64,000 nt of DNA from Amycolatopsis umgeniensis (lineage in GTDB: Bacteria > Actinomycetota > Actinomycetes > Mycobacteriales > Pseudonocardiaceae): the NCBI RefSeq assembly GCF_014205155.1, contig NZ_JACHMX010000001.1, positions 6,572,001 through 6,636,000 of the forward strand, written 5' to 3'. Every line of letters begins with the position of its first letter. Position 1 is the first letter of the stretch. The position numbers were made by a program, and so were the translations under genes. The notes beneath the pieces are model-generated. The model saw only the letters and a list, made by a program, of their open reading frames with translations, ran no database searches and had not been told where the DNA came from. Below, in pieces: positions 54,260 through 63,155 of this stretch.

Positions 54260-55093
54260 ATGACTTCGGACGAGGTCCGGTCTGTGCCGAGGCGCCCGCT
54301 GCCACCCCTCGACTACGACAAGCCCAATCTCGCCCGGATGAAGGACGCCCTTCTCGGGGGGCACGACCATTACGAGATCGACAGGCTGGCCGTCGAGGCC
54401 TTCCTCACCGTCGCCCCTGACGGCGCCGCGGTGGCCAAGGAGTTCCGGTCCTGGGCGAGCCGGGTGGTCCGGTTCCTCGCCGGCGCCCGCGAGGTCGGCC
54501 AGTTCCTCGATCTGGGCTCCGGCATGCCCTACGTCGAGAACACGCACCAGACGGCGCAGCGGTACAACCCCGACGCGCTGGTCATCTACGTCGACGACGA
54601 CCCGGTGGTCCAGGCACACGGATTGGCGTTGCTGGAAGACCACCTCGTGCACGTCAGCGGCGCGGACCTGCGCGATCCCGAGCAGACGCTGAACGATCCG
54701 GTGATCGCCGAGCATCTCGAACTCGACCGCCCGGTCGCGGTGCTCCTCAACGCGGTGGTGCACCACATCGAAGACCTCGACAAGGCGCGGGCCATCGTCC
54801 GCGGCTATGTCGACGCGCTCGCCCCCGGGTCGTATCTGATGCTCACGCACTACTACACCGACGGCGAAGGGCCGCGCGGCGCGTTCGCGCGGAAGCTCGA
54901 CGGCCTGATGGCCGGTATCGGTTACCCCACGGCGCATCGCAGCCGCAAGGAGATCGAGTCACTGTTCGACGGGCTGGAGATGCTCGAACCCGGCCTCGTC
55001 CACCTGCACGAATGGTGGCCGGAAGGCCCGCGCCTCGCGCCGCTGACCCAGTTGAACTACCTGAGCCTCGGTGGTGTGGGCGTCAAGCCTTGA
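54260..55093 (+). CDS. SAM-dependent methyltransferase, DUF574 family (PF04672)
   Basis: The ATG at 54260 follows GGTGGAG and gives 277 residues. The first conserved stretch, NLARMKDALLGGHDHYEIDR, is the DUF574 signature. The SAM site reads QFLDLGSGMPYVENTHQTAQ and VIYVDDDPVVQAHGLALL. These proteins are very common in actinomycetes; substrates are unknown and may be small secondary metabolites or tRNA. Confidence 0.88.
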   Translation: MTSDEVRSVPRRPLPPLDYDKPNLARMKDALLGGHDHYEIDRLAVEAFLTVAPDGAAVAKEFRSWASRVVRFLAGAREVGQFLDLGSGMPYVENTHQTAQRYNPDALVIYVDDDPVVQAHGLALLEDHLVHVSGADLRDPEQTLNDPVIAEHLELDRPVAVLLNAVVHHIEDLDKARAIVRGYVDALAPGSYLMLTHYYTDGEGPRGAFARKLDGLMAGIGYPTAHRSRKEIESLFDGLEMLEPGLVHLHEWWPEGPRLAPLTQLNYLSLGGVGVKP

Positions 55094-55100
55094 GCGACTG

Positions 55101-55280
55101 GCAGGTCAGACGCAGGTCCGTGAAGGACTCCTAAGCGGACTTGTGTTTGCTAGAGGTTTCAGGACGTTGAACGTCCCAAATCCTCCACCGTCGATCCCCG
55201 AACAGATCGAGCCGCCAGCTACGCGCAGGTCAGACGCAGGTCCGTGAAGGACTCCTTGAGGGACTCAGGGTCCCTCAAGG
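55101..55280. repeat. Direct and inverted repeats between convergent genes
   Basis: A 32-bp sequence (beginning GCAGGTCAGACGCAGG) occurs identically at 55101-55132 and 55225-55256. Between them lies TTTCAGGACGTTGAACGTCC, a core shared with 42476-42530. The second copy runs into a perfect 11-bp stem (55254-55264 with 55270-55280). Convergent methyltransferase and M48 genes flank it. Confidence 0.8.
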
Positions 55281-55340
55281 TTCCCCTCACTCGACGCGGA
55301 GCGCACCCTTGGCCCCAGCTGCATCACCGGCCTCGTTTCC

Positions 55341-57224
55341 CTAAGCCTTGAGCGACTTGAAGAACGTCTTCAGGTCGTCGTGGGCGGTCCCGAAGTCTTC
55401 GGTGTTGCCGGTGATCGCCAGTTCCAGCGTCTCGCCGTCGGACAGTTCCATCGTCAGGTAGGCGGTGAGCTTCCGGCGGGGGAACCCGCCCGCGACGATG
55501 TCCGTGAACGGGATCCGCCGCGCGCCGGGTTCGGCGCGCAGATCGTCGAGGCCGCGTTCCCGCAGTTTCCGGATCCGCTTGCGGTCCGACACCCCGCGCG
55601 CCCCGATCAGACCGGCGACACCGCGGCGGACGAGCACCGAACGCGCCATCGGCAGCAGCACCACTTCGGTGTCGCAGACGACCAGGTCGTAGAGCTTCCG
55701 CTTGGCCTTCAACGCGGTGAACATCCCGAGCATCCGGGCGTCGGCGGGATCCGGTTCCCGTTCGGGCTCCTGTTTGCAGAAGTACGTGGCGGGCACGGTG
55801 AGCAGCTGCAGGTTGTGGACCAGTTCGTCGACAGCGCGCGGGCTCCGCACCGCCGGGCCGACCAGTTCGGCGACGTCGAACGGTTCGCCGTCGCCGAGGC
55901 ACAGTTCCCAGCCGCCGCCCCAGTTCAGGCGGTGCGCGGCGACGCCGTTGTCGATCATCGCGGCGGTGACGGTGTCGGCGAACAGTTCCGTCAGCAGTTC
56001 GCGGCCCTCTTCGCGGGACGGGGCCCGCAGGGGTTTGGCGAGCGCGTCGGCGTCGCCGTCGCGCAGGACCCGCACGACCTCGCCGATCGTGCCGCGCGGC
56101 GCCAGCCTGCTCTCGATCCCGGCGGAGGTCAGCAGCTTCGCGCCCTCGGCGACCGACGCCCGGCCCGCGCGTTTGACGACTTCGTCCCAGTCCGCCCGCG
56201 GTCCGACGTCGCGGATCAGCACGTCGAGTTCCGCTTCGGGGACGTCGACCTTCGGCGCGCCCAGCAGCGACCAGCCCGGCCGCGCGTCCGGCTTCACCGG
56301 ATTGTCCGGCACCCCGGCCAGCGCGGCGATCCGCCGTTTCGTGGGCGGATGGCTGTCGAACTTCGACAGCTCCTCGCCGTCGAGGATGTCTTCGGCGTAC
56401 TCGGTCACCCACTCCCGTTGGACCGGATGGTTGAGGTACGACCGGAAGCCCAGCAGGACCGCGGGAGTGCGCCGCGCCGCCGTGCCGAGCGAGATGTAGC
56501 GCTCGGCGTAGTCCTTCCAGAGCGGGTTCAGCGTCGCGACCTTCCGCAGCGCCGCGGCCGCGGTCCGGCTTCCCGCCGCGAGCACGGACGCTTCGTCGGC
56601 CTGGAGTTCCTGCCGCCGGTTCGCCGACCGGGCGACCAGCAGGTACAGCTTCGAGTAGGCGGAGAGCAAGGCCCTGGCGGGGCCGCCGTCCAGCCTGTCG
56701 ACGGTGAAGGCGAGCGTCTGGGTGCCGCGGTAGGTCAGCGCGAGCAGACGGGTGTGGCCGCCGCTGTAGTGGCCGAGTTCGTGCGCGAGCACCGCGCGCA
56801 GCTCGCTCACGCTCAGCGCGGCCAGCAACGGCAGCCCGACCAGCATCGTCCGGCGGCCCGGCCGCAGGCCGAGGAACCGGGCGTCCTCGGTGACCGCCGC
56901 GTTGATCTCGCCGATCAGCACGATCTCGTCCGGCGGCCGCGTCTTCACCTGGGCCGCGAGGTCGTCGATCATCTCCCACAACGCGGGATGGGCGTCGCGA
57001 TCCAGCCGCGGTCCCTCGATCGGAGGACGCCGCGCCCGCAGCGCGCTCACCAGGCCGAAACCGAGCGCGATCATGATCGCGAGCCCCGCGAGCATGACGT
57101 AGGTGCCGATCTTGCCCTGGATCCGCAGGCCCGCCAGCACACTGGCGACACCCACCGCGACGACCACCACTGGGAACGCCACGAGCAGAAGTGTCGCGAG
57201 GACGGCGCGTCCTCGGGCCTGCAT
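55341..57224 (-). CDS. M48-family metalloprotease
   Basis: The ATG at 57224 gives 627 residues. Two N-terminal TM segments (ATLLLVAFPVVVVAVGVASV and YVMLAGLAIMIALGFGLVSA) are followed by the zinc motif AVLAHELGHYSGGH (His148, Glu149, His152) and a downstream Glu near QELQADEASVLA. The C-terminal 300 residues are an actinobacterial extension with DLVVCDTEVVLLPMARSVLV. It is HtpX/STE24-like and likely acts on misfolded membrane proteins. GAGGT precedes the start. Confidence 0.88.
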   Translation of the reverse strand: MQARGRAVLATLLLVAFPVVVVAVGVASVLAGLRIQGKIGTYVMLAGLAIMIALGFGLVSALRARRPPIEGPRLDRDAHPALWEMIDDLAAQVKTRPPDEIVLIGEINAAVTEDARFLGLRPGRRTMLVGLPLLAALSVSELRAVLAHELGHYSGGHTRLLALTYRGTQTLAFTVDRLDGGPARALLSAYSKLYLLVARSANRRQELQADEASVLAAGSRTAAAALRKVATLNPLWKDYAERYISLGTAARRTPAVLLGFRSYLNHPVQREWVTEYAEDILDGEELSKFDSHPPTKRRIAALAGVPDNPVKPDARPGWSLLGAPKVDVPEAELDVLIRDVGPRADWDEVVKRAGRASVAEGAKLLTSAGIESRLAPRGTIGEVVRVLRDGDADALAKPLRAPSREEGRELLTELFADTVTAAMIDNGVAAHRLNWGGGWELCLGDGEPFDVAELVGPAVRSPRAVDELVHNLQLLTVPATYFCKQEPEREPDPADARMLGMFTALKAKRKLYDLVVCDTEVVLLPMARSVLVRRGVAGLIGARGVSDRKRIRKLRERGLDDLRAEPGARRIPFTDIVAGGFPRRKLTAYLTMELSDGETLELAITGNTEDFGTAHDDLKTFFKSLKA

Positions 57225-57290
57225 CGTCCGGTTACCTCTTTTCCTACAACGGCCGTCTGTGGGGCCGAATAGTAACCGGCCCCGCAGAGA

Positions 57291-57336
57291 CTCGTGAGCG
57301 GTAAGGACGGTTCTCACCGCCCTTACCGCTCACGAG
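57291..57336. terminator. Perfect 16-bp hairpin after the aldo/keto reductase
   Basis: Arms 57291-57306 and 57321-57336 pair perfectly over 16 bp (CTCGTGAGCGGTAAGG) around an inner CGGT/ACCG stem. It lies 10 bp past the reductase stop on the minus strand. Confidence 0.8.
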
Positions 57337-57345
57337 ACCAGACGC

Positions 57346-58179
57346 TTACGCAGCGTTGAAGGTGTCGGGATCCGGTCCGGTCCGCAGACCCCGGTCCAGC
57401 CCGGCCAAGGACGCGACGTCCTCCTCCGACAGGGTGAACCCGAAGACGTCCAGGTTCTCCTTGATCCGCGACGGCGTCACGGATTTCGGGATCACGATGT
57501 TGCCCAGCTGCAGGTGCCAGCGCAGGACGACCTGCGCCGGGGTGCGGCCGTGCTTGTCCGCGAGCGCCTTCACCGCGGCCTCGCCGAGCAGGTCGCCACC
57601 CTTGGCCAGCGGGCTCCACGCCTCGGTCGCGATGCCGTGCTTCGCGTCGAACTCGCGCACCTCGGCCTGCTGCAGGTACGGGTGCACCTCGACCTGGTTG
57701 ACCGCCGGGGCGACGGAACCGGCGCCGAGCAGACGCTCGAGGTGGGCGGGCTGGAAGTTCGATACGCCGATCGCGCGCACCCGGCCGTCGGCGTAGAGCT
57801 TCTCGAAGGCCTTCCACGTGTCGTTGTAGAGGTCGCGCTCGGGCGTCGGCCAGTGGATGAGGTAGAGATCCAGCTGTTCCAGGCCCAGTTTGGCCAGGCT
57901 GGCGTCGAACGCCTTCAGCGTGGCGTCGTAGCCCTGTTCGCTGTTCCACAGCTTGGTGGTGATGAACAGCTCGTCGCGGGCGATCCCGGACTCGGCCAGT
58001 GCCTTGCCGACGCCTGCTTCGTTGCCGTAGATCGTGGCGGTGTCGATGCTGCGGTAGCCCGCGTCCAGCGCGGCCTTGACCGCGGCGGTGGTCTCCTCGT
58101 CCGGCACCTGGAAGACGCCGAACCCGAGCTGCGGCATCTCCACCCCGTTGTTGAGCTCGATGGTGGGAATGTCGGTCAC
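57346..58179 (-). CDS. Aldo/keto reductase
   Basis: The 277-residue protein has the AKR tetrad: Asp in DAGYRSIDTATIYGNE with Tyr51, Lys in TTKLW, His in LYLIHWP; IGVSNFQPAHLERLL and VIPKSVTPSRIKENLDVF bind NADPH. It is of the 2,5-diketo-gluconate reductase type (AKR5). It is in the same strand as the upstream MFS gene, 28 bp away, which suggests a shared transcript for export and detoxification of a carbonyl. Confidence 0.92.
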   Translation of the reverse strand: MTDIPTIELNNGVEMPQLGFGVFQVPDEETTAAVKAALDAGYRSIDTATIYGNEAGVGKALAESGIARDELFITTKLWNSEQGYDATLKAFDASLAKLGLEQLDLYLIHWPTPERDLYNDTWKAFEKLYADGRVRAIGVSNFQPAHLERLLGAGSVAPAVNQVEVHPYLQQAEVREFDAKHGIATEAWSPLAKGGDLLGEAAVKALADKHGRTPAQVVLRWHLQLGNIVIPKSVTPSRIKENLDVFGFTLSEEDVASLAGLDRGLRTGPDPDTFNAA

Positions 58180-58207
58180 TTGCGTTCCTTTCGTGGGTAC
58201 TTGCGGG

Positions 58208-59389
58208 TCAGGCGGCGGGGGCCAGTTCGGCGCGACGAGCCTTCCGTCGCCCGTGGTCGAGCATGCCTGAGATGACCGCGACCAGCAGTCCGGCGAGCGC
58301 GAGCGCGGCGCCGATCCAGTTGGACGCGGTGTAGCCGAGACCGGCGTCGATGGCCTGCCCGCCGAGCCACGCGCCCCCGGCGTTGCCGAGGTTGAACGCG
58401 GCGATGTTGGCGGCCGACGCCAGCGCGGGAGCGCCTTCGGCCTTGGCCATGACGCGGGCCTGCAGCGGCGCGACGGTCGCGAAACCCGCGGCGCCGAAGA
58501 CCGCGATGGTGATCGCGGCGGGGAGCTGGGCGTGCGCGGTGAAGACGAACACGACCAGCACGGCCGCGAGCGTGGCGAGGATGACGTAGAGGCTGGGCAT
58601 CAGCGACCGGTCGGCCGCCTTGCCGCCGATCAGGTTGCCCGCGAACAGGCCGGCGCCGAACAGCACGAGCAGCCAGGTCACCGCGCCGGGCGAGAACCCG
58701 GCGACCTCCGTCATCATCGGGGCGATGTAGGTGAAGGCCGCGAACACCCCGGCGAACCCGAGGGTGGTCATCGCCAGCGCGAGCCAGACCTGGAGACGCC
58801 GGAAGACGGCGAGTTCGCTGCGCAGCCCGGCGCTGCCCGTCGTCGCCTGTACCGGTACCAGCGCGACGATCCCGATCAGGCCGATCACGCCGAGGGCACT
58901 GACGGCCCAGAACGTCGAGCGCCAGCCGAGTGCCTGCCCGAGCGCCGTCCCGGCGGGGACGCCGAGGACGTTGGCGACGGTCAGCCCGGTGAACATCATC
59001 GCGATGGCGCTGGCCTGTTTCGCGGGCGCGACCAGCGAGGACGCGACGACCGCGCCGACGCCGAAGAACGCGCCGTGCGAGAGCGCGGCGATCACGCGGC
59101 CGGTCATCAGCAGACCGTAGGTGGGGGCCAGCGCGGAGACGACGTTGCCGGCGATGAACAGGGCCATCAGGCCGACCAGGACCGTCTTGCGCGGCACCCG
59201 CGACGCGAGTGCGGTCAGCACCGGAGCGCCGACTACCACGCCGAGGGCGTACCCGGAGATCAACAGTCCCGCGGAGGGGATCGAGACGCCGAAGTCGTTC
59301 GCGACCTCGGGCAACAGGCCCATGATCACGAACTCGGTGGTGCCGATACCGAAGGCGCTGATCGCCAATGCGAGCAGAGCGGCAGGCAT
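58208..59389 (-). CDS. MFS transporter, AraJ/DHA1-like
   Basis: The ATG at 59389 gives 393 residues and 12 TM segments. It begins MPAALLALAISAFGIGTTEF, a signature of the AraJ/YdhP/chloramphenicol-exporter branch of drug/H+ antiporters. It is divergent from a MarR gene (59533) with inverted repeats between, and an aldo/keto reductase follows on the same strand. The setup suggests MarR-controlled efflux of a toxic compound. Confidence 0.92.
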   Translation of the reverse strand: MPAALLALAISAFGIGTTEFVIMGLLPEVANDFGVSIPSAGLLISGYALGVVVGAPVLTALASRVPRKTVLVGLMALFIAGNVVSALAPTYGLLMTGRVIAALSHGAFFGVGAVVASSLVAPAKQASAIAMMFTGLTVANVLGVPAGTALGQALGWRSTFWAVSALGVIGLIGIVALVPVQATTGSAGLRSELAVFRRLQVWLALAMTTLGFAGVFAAFTYIAPMMTEVAGFSPGAVTWLLVLFGAGLFAGNLIGGKAADRSLMPSLYVILATLAAVLVVFVFTAHAQLPAAITIAVFGAAGFATVAPLQARVMAKAEGAPALASAANIAAFNLGNAGGAWLGGQAIDAGLGYTASNWIGAALALAGLLVAVISGMLDHGRRKARRAELAPAA

Positions 59390-59432
59390 GGAGGCCTCAC
59401 TTCTTCCCGTAGAGTGGTGTTGGCTGGCGTAG

Positions 59433-59459
59433 GCAACTACGGGCGTCTGAAATAGTTGC
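59433..59459. promoter_or_regulatory. Inverted repeat in the MFS/MarR divergent promoter
   Basis: GCAACTA (59433-59439) and TAGTTGC (59453-59459) form a 7-bp inverted repeat with a 13-bp spacer; nearby TTGCAC occurs at 59456 and 59472. TTGC-type half sites fit MarR operators. It lies between the two start codons (59389 and 59533). Confidence 0.5.
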
Positions 59460-59532
59460 ACGCGCCGTATATTGCACACGCTTGATGATGCACGACGCAA
59501 CGAAGTTCGGGCAACCGGGGAAGAGGTGAACC

Positions 59533-59985
59533 GTGTCACTGGCCGACGACGCCGTGGAAGCACGCGCGCAGGGCTGGCGGACCCTCGCCGCACTGCACGC
59601 GCGGATCGAGGACGCGCTCGAGCGCGCGCTGGCGCAGAAGCACGAACTGTCCGTCAGCGAGTACACCGTGCTGGACGTGCTCGGCCGCCAGGACGGCTTC
59701 CACCTGCGGATGAACCAGCTGTCCAACGCCGTCGTGCTCAGCCAGTCGGCGACGACGCGGCTGGTCTCGCGGCTGGAGGACCGGGGACTGCTGCAGCGGT
59801 ACCTGTGCCCGGACGACCGGCGGGGCATCTACACGGAGGTCACCCCGGCGGGGCAGGAACTCCTCGCGGCCGCGCGGCCGACGCACGACAGCGTCCTCAC
59901 CGGCGCGCTGGCCGCCGCCGAAGAGGTCCCCGAACTCGCGCCCCTGGTCGCCGCTCTCGGAAAGCTCACCTTCGCCCGCAATTAG
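59533..59985 (+). CDS. MarR family transcriptional regulator
   Basis: The 150-residue protein has a winged helix with LSVSEYTVLDVLGRQDGFHL, MNQLSNAVVLSQSATTRLVS and the wing DDRRGIYTEVTPAGQELL. It is divergent from the MFS exporter gene, and the spacer carries inverted repeats; it is probably a repressor of the exporter and aldo/keto reductase. The GTG at 59533 lies after AGGTG. Confidence 0.9.
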   Translation: MSLADDAVEARAQGWRTLAALHARIEDALERALAQKHELSVSEYTVLDVLGRQDGFHLRMNQLSNAVVLSQSATTRLVSRLEDRGLLQRYLCPDDRRGIYTEVTPAGQELLAAARPTHDSVLTGALAAAEEVPELAPLVAALGKLTFARN

Positions 59986-60020
59986 AGGACTAAACGCGGC
60001 CGGGCTGGCAAAGTGAGGGC

Positions 60021-61478
60021 GTGGACGATCTTCTGTTGCGCCGGGTCCGGGTCGGCTTGGCGGGCTCCCTGTCGGACGTGTTGATCCAAGGCGGCCGGAT
60101 CGCGGCCATCGAAGGTCCGGGGCAGGCGGGTGAAGCGTCGGAAACCCTGGACGGGCACGGCGGAACGCTCCTGCCCGGGCTCGTCGACGCGCACGCGCAC
60201 ACCGCGCAGTGGTCGGCCGCGCGCCGCCGGATCCCGTTGGGGGAGGCGACCTCCGCCGCCCATACGGTCGATCTCGTCCTCGCTCATCTGCTGGCGAACC
60301 CGGTGCCTCCCGGCGACCTCGTGCTCGGCGCCGGCTTCCGCGACGGTCTCTGGCCAGACGCCCCGCACAAGGACCTGTTGCAGAAGGCGCTGCCCGGGCA
60401 TCCGGTCGCCTTGTTCAGCGCAGACCTCCACACCTTGTGGCTCAGCCCCGCCGCCCTGAAGCTCATCGGCCGCGAGCATCCGACCGGCGTGCTGCTGGAG
60501 AACGACTGCATGAGCGCGACGGCCGAACTCCCTGTCGCCCCCGAAGACGTCATCGACGGCTGGGTCGCCGACGCGCTCGACGCGGCGGCCGCCCGCGGCG
60601 TCACCAAGATCGTCGACTACGAGTACACCGACACGGTCACCGCCTGGCGGCGGCGGCTGGCACGGAAACCCTTGCCGGTCAGGGTTTCCTGCGTGATCGC
60701 GAGGTACCTGCTCGAGACCGCCGTCGAACGCGGCCACCGCACCGGCGACGTCCTCGAAGACACCGGCGGACTGCTCACGGTCGGCCCGTTCAAGCTGTTC
60801 GTCGACGGTTCCCTGAACACGCGCACCGCGTACTGCGTCGGGCATTACGCCGGGACGGAGTCCCACGGGCTGCTCGAACTGCCGCCCGGGGAGCTGGAAC
60901 CGTTGATGCGCAAGGCTTCCGAGAACGGGCTCTCACCCGCCGTGCACGCCATTGGCGACCACGCCAACAAGATCGCCCTCGACGCCTTCGCGAACGTCGG
61001 ATGCGCGGGCCGCATCGAGCACGCGCAACTGCTGCGTGCCGAGGACGTCGCGCGGTTCGCCGAACTGGGGGTCGTGGCGAGTGTGCAGCCCGCCCACCAG
61101 CCGGACGACCGCGACGTCGCCGACCGGCACTGGCATGGCTGGACAGATCGGGCTTTCCCTTACGGCGCCTTGTATCGCTCCGGGGTGACCCTGGAGTTCG
61201 GCTCGGACGCGCCGGTCGCGCCGCTGGATCCGTGGGACGCGATCGCGTCGGCGGTCAGCCGCACCGACGACCACCGCCCGCCGTGGCATCCCGAGCAGGC
61301 CATGCCGCTGGAGGCCGCGCTCGCGGCGGCGTCCGGCGGCCGGACCGGGGTGGCGGTCGGGGACGTCGCGGATCTGGTCGTCACCGCGGTGGATCCGTCG
61401 CGGCTGTCCCCGGCGGGACTGCGCGACACCCCCGTCACCGCCACCGTGATGGACGGCAGGGTCACCTTCTCGTCCTGA
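60021..61478 (+). CDS. Amidohydrolase family 3 (YtcJ-like)
   Basis: The GTG at 60021 gives 485 residues. TLLPGLVDAHAHTAQW carries the metal HxH, HAIGDHANKIALDAF a further histidine and LEFGSDAPVAPLDPWDAI the catalytic Asp. This is the Amidohydrolase_3 branch (YtcJ-like, D-aminoacylase relatives). Substrate is unknown. It is cytosolic, 35 bp after the MarR gene and followed 40 bp later by a small Cys-rich gene. Confidence 0.9.
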   Translation: MDDLLLRRVRVGLAGSLSDVLIQGGRIAAIEGPGQAGEASETLDGHGGTLLPGLVDAHAHTAQWSAARRRIPLGEATSAAHTVDLVLAHLLANPVPPGDLVLGAGFRDGLWPDAPHKDLLQKALPGHPVALFSADLHTLWLSPAALKLIGREHPTGVLLENDCMSATAELPVAPEDVIDGWVADALDAAAARGVTKIVDYEYTDTVTAWRRRLARKPLPVRVSCVIARYLLETAVERGHRTGDVLEDTGGLLTVGPFKLFVDGSLNTRTAYCVGHYAGTESHGLLELPPGELEPLMRKASENGLSPAVHAIGDHANKIALDAFANVGCAGRIEHAQLLRAEDVARFAELGVVASVQPAHQPDDRDVADRHWHGWTDRAFPYGALYRSGVTLEFGSDAPVAPLDPWDAIASAVSRTDDHRPPWHPEQAMPLEAALAAASGGRTGVAVGDVADLVVTAVDPSRLSPAGLRDTPVTATVMDGRVTFSS

Positions 61479-61518
61479 CCCCTTCCCTTGCCCGGTCGCA
61501 ACGCCCTAATGGGAGGGC

Positions 61519-61923
61519 ATGGACCACCGCCTGCTCGACCGGATCCGCGACCTGCACGGTTCACTCGGCACCGATCTCTCCTGCATCACCCGGATGGTCG
61601 AGGACGACACTCCCCGCGCGGATCTTCTCCGTGACCTCGGGGAGCGGCTCTGCGAACTCGGCGCGGCGCTGCTCCGCCGTTCGGACGACGTCAACGCCGA
61701 CGTGCTCGCGAAGCTGCCTGACGACGGCTGGCTGCCCGAAGCGGGCGCGCGTCACCGGGCGCTGGTCGTGGCCCACAACGTCGGCGCGCGGCCGCTGCGG
61801 TGCGGGCGTATCTACCTCGCTCTTTGCGGCGCACCGTGCTTTCCGTTCTACGGCAGGGACCCCGCCGGGAGGACTGCGCGGCACGAGCGGTGCCGCGACT
61901 GCCAAGACCGCCTGTTCCGGTGA
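61519..61923 (+). CDS. Small hypothetical protein with C-terminal cysteine cluster
   Basis: The 134-residue protein is helical for its first 80 residues, then LRCGRIYLALCGAPCFPFYG and RHERCRDCQDR give five cysteines in 40 residues, a plausible zinc or Fe-S site. Unrecognised family. The ATG is near GGGAGG. It overlaps nothing; DUF2127 follows 59 bp later. Confidence 0.65.
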   Translation: MDHRLLDRIRDLHGSLGTDLSCITRMVEDDTPRADLLRDLGERLCELGAALLRRSDDVNADVLAKLPDDGWLPEAGARHRALVVAHNVGARPLRCGRIYLALCGAPCFPFYGRDPAGRTARHERCRDCQDRLFR

Positions 61924-61982
61924 CGGCGGCTGCGGGCCGAGGTGGGGTGCGGCAGGGTGAGGTGATCGCGGAGGGAGCGCCC

Positions 61983-62447
61983 ATGAGCACCGAGAAGCTG
62001 TTCCGGATCGCCATCGCCTTGAAGGGGCTCGACGGCGCTTTGCAGCTGATCGGCGGACTGGTCCTGATGGTCGTCCCCGCTTCGGCCATCACCGGTTTCG
62101 CGCACGCCGTGGTCACCCGCGATCTGCTCGGCGATCCGGAAGGGACGCTGGCCCGGCATCTCGAACTCGCCGCCGGTCACTTCGTCGAGGGCCGGACGTT
62201 CGCCGTCGTGTACCTCGTCGCGCACGGCCTCATCAAACTCGGCCTGGTCTGGGCGCTGGCGCGGAAGGTGATGCGCGCCTATCCCGTGGCCGCGGTGGTG
62301 CTTTCGGCGTTCGTGGTCTACGAGATCTTCCGGGCGATCCACACGCACTCGCTCGCGCTGCCGTTCTTCGCCGCCCTCGACGTCGTGATCGTCGTGCTGG
62401 TGCTGCGCGAATACCGGCAGCTCAAACGGGATCGCGTCGCGGCCTGA
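61983..62447 (+). CDS. DUF2127 membrane protein
   Basis: The ATG at 61983 follows GGAGGGAG and gives 154 residues. Four TM segments (LQLIGGLVLMVVPASAITGF, FAVVYLVAHGLIKLGLVWAL and two more) and the FEGRTFAVVYLVAHG pattern fit DUF2127. Function unknown. The 3' end is 9 bp from the convergent PP2C gene. Confidence 0.82.
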   Translation: MSTEKLFRIAIALKGLDGALQLIGGLVLMVVPASAITGFAHAVVTRDLLGDPEGTLARHLELAAGHFVEGRTFAVVYLVAHGLIKLGLVWALARKVMRAYPVAAVVLSAFVVYEIFRAIHTHSLALPFFAALDVVIVVLVLREYRQLKRDRVAA

Positions 62448-62456
62448 CCGCCCGGT

Positions 62457-63155
62457 TCAGGCCGCGACGCGAAATTTCTCCGTGACGAGATCCGCGCCGG
62501 GCGGATCCACCACGATCGCGGTGGCGTTGTCGGAGCCACCGAGCGAGATCGCCGTCCGCACCAGCTCCGTGGCCGCCCTGCCCGGCATCCCGAGGATGTC
62601 GAGCATGGTCGGACCGCTGAGCGTCTTGTGCACACCGTCGCTGGTGAGCAGAAGCCCACCGGTGGAGACGGTGGCCGTGCCGATCTCGTGAGCACCGGCC
62701 GTGCGGACGCTGGTGGTGACGACGTGTTCCATCCGCGGTGTCACGGGCTGTTCGTGGTCGCGGAAGTACTGCGCGAGCGTATGGTCCTTCGTCACCTGCC
62801 GCACGGTGTAACCGTCCCAAGCGTACGCCCGCGCGTCCCCGACCCACGCGATGCCATACCCCTCGTCGTTCTGGACGGCCACGACGAGGACGCAGTCACC
62901 GGTCCCGCCGAGCTCGAGCACAGCGCGCTGAGCAGCGAGAACAGCCTCGACAGCGCCTCGCCCGACCGGCGACCGGGCCGCCGCCGAAGCCGCCGTCCGC
63001 GCCGCGTATCCCGCGTTCGGGTGATCTCCGACTCCGTCGGCCAGCGCGAACACGATCCCCGCCCCGCCCGCGGCCGCGTACGCTCCGACAGCGTCCGCGT
63101 TGTGCTCGCGCGGCCCCTGCGCGCTCGCCGTGTGCCAGTGTGGAAGTTCCCTCAT
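62457..63155 (-). CDS. PP2C-type Ser/Thr protein phosphatase
   Basis: The 232-residue protein has PP2C metal-binding motifs: EHNADAVGAY, FALADGVGDHPNAGY (D-G), LLLTSDGVHKTLS and GGSDNATAIVV. No TM segment or FHA domain. The ATG at 63155 has GGAG eight bases before it. It could reverse phosphorylation by Hanks-type kinases such as the one at 51558. Confidence 0.88.
   Translation of the reverse strand: MRELPHWHTASAQGPREHNADAVGAYAAAGGAGIVFALADGVGDHPNAGYAARTAASAAARSPVGRGAVEAVLAAQRAVLELGGTGDCVLVVAVQNDEGYGIAWVGDARAYAWDGYTVRQVTKDHTLAQYFRDHEQPVTPRMEHVVTTSVRTAGAHEIGTATVSTGGLLLTSDGVHKTLSGPTMLDILGMPGRAATELVRTAISLGGSDNATAIVVDPPGADLVTEKFRVAA

Noticed and set aside
54119..54937. Minus-strand frame of 272 codons opposite the methyltransferase
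   Set aside because: Shadow frame; the plus strand has the DUF574 signature and SAM motif.
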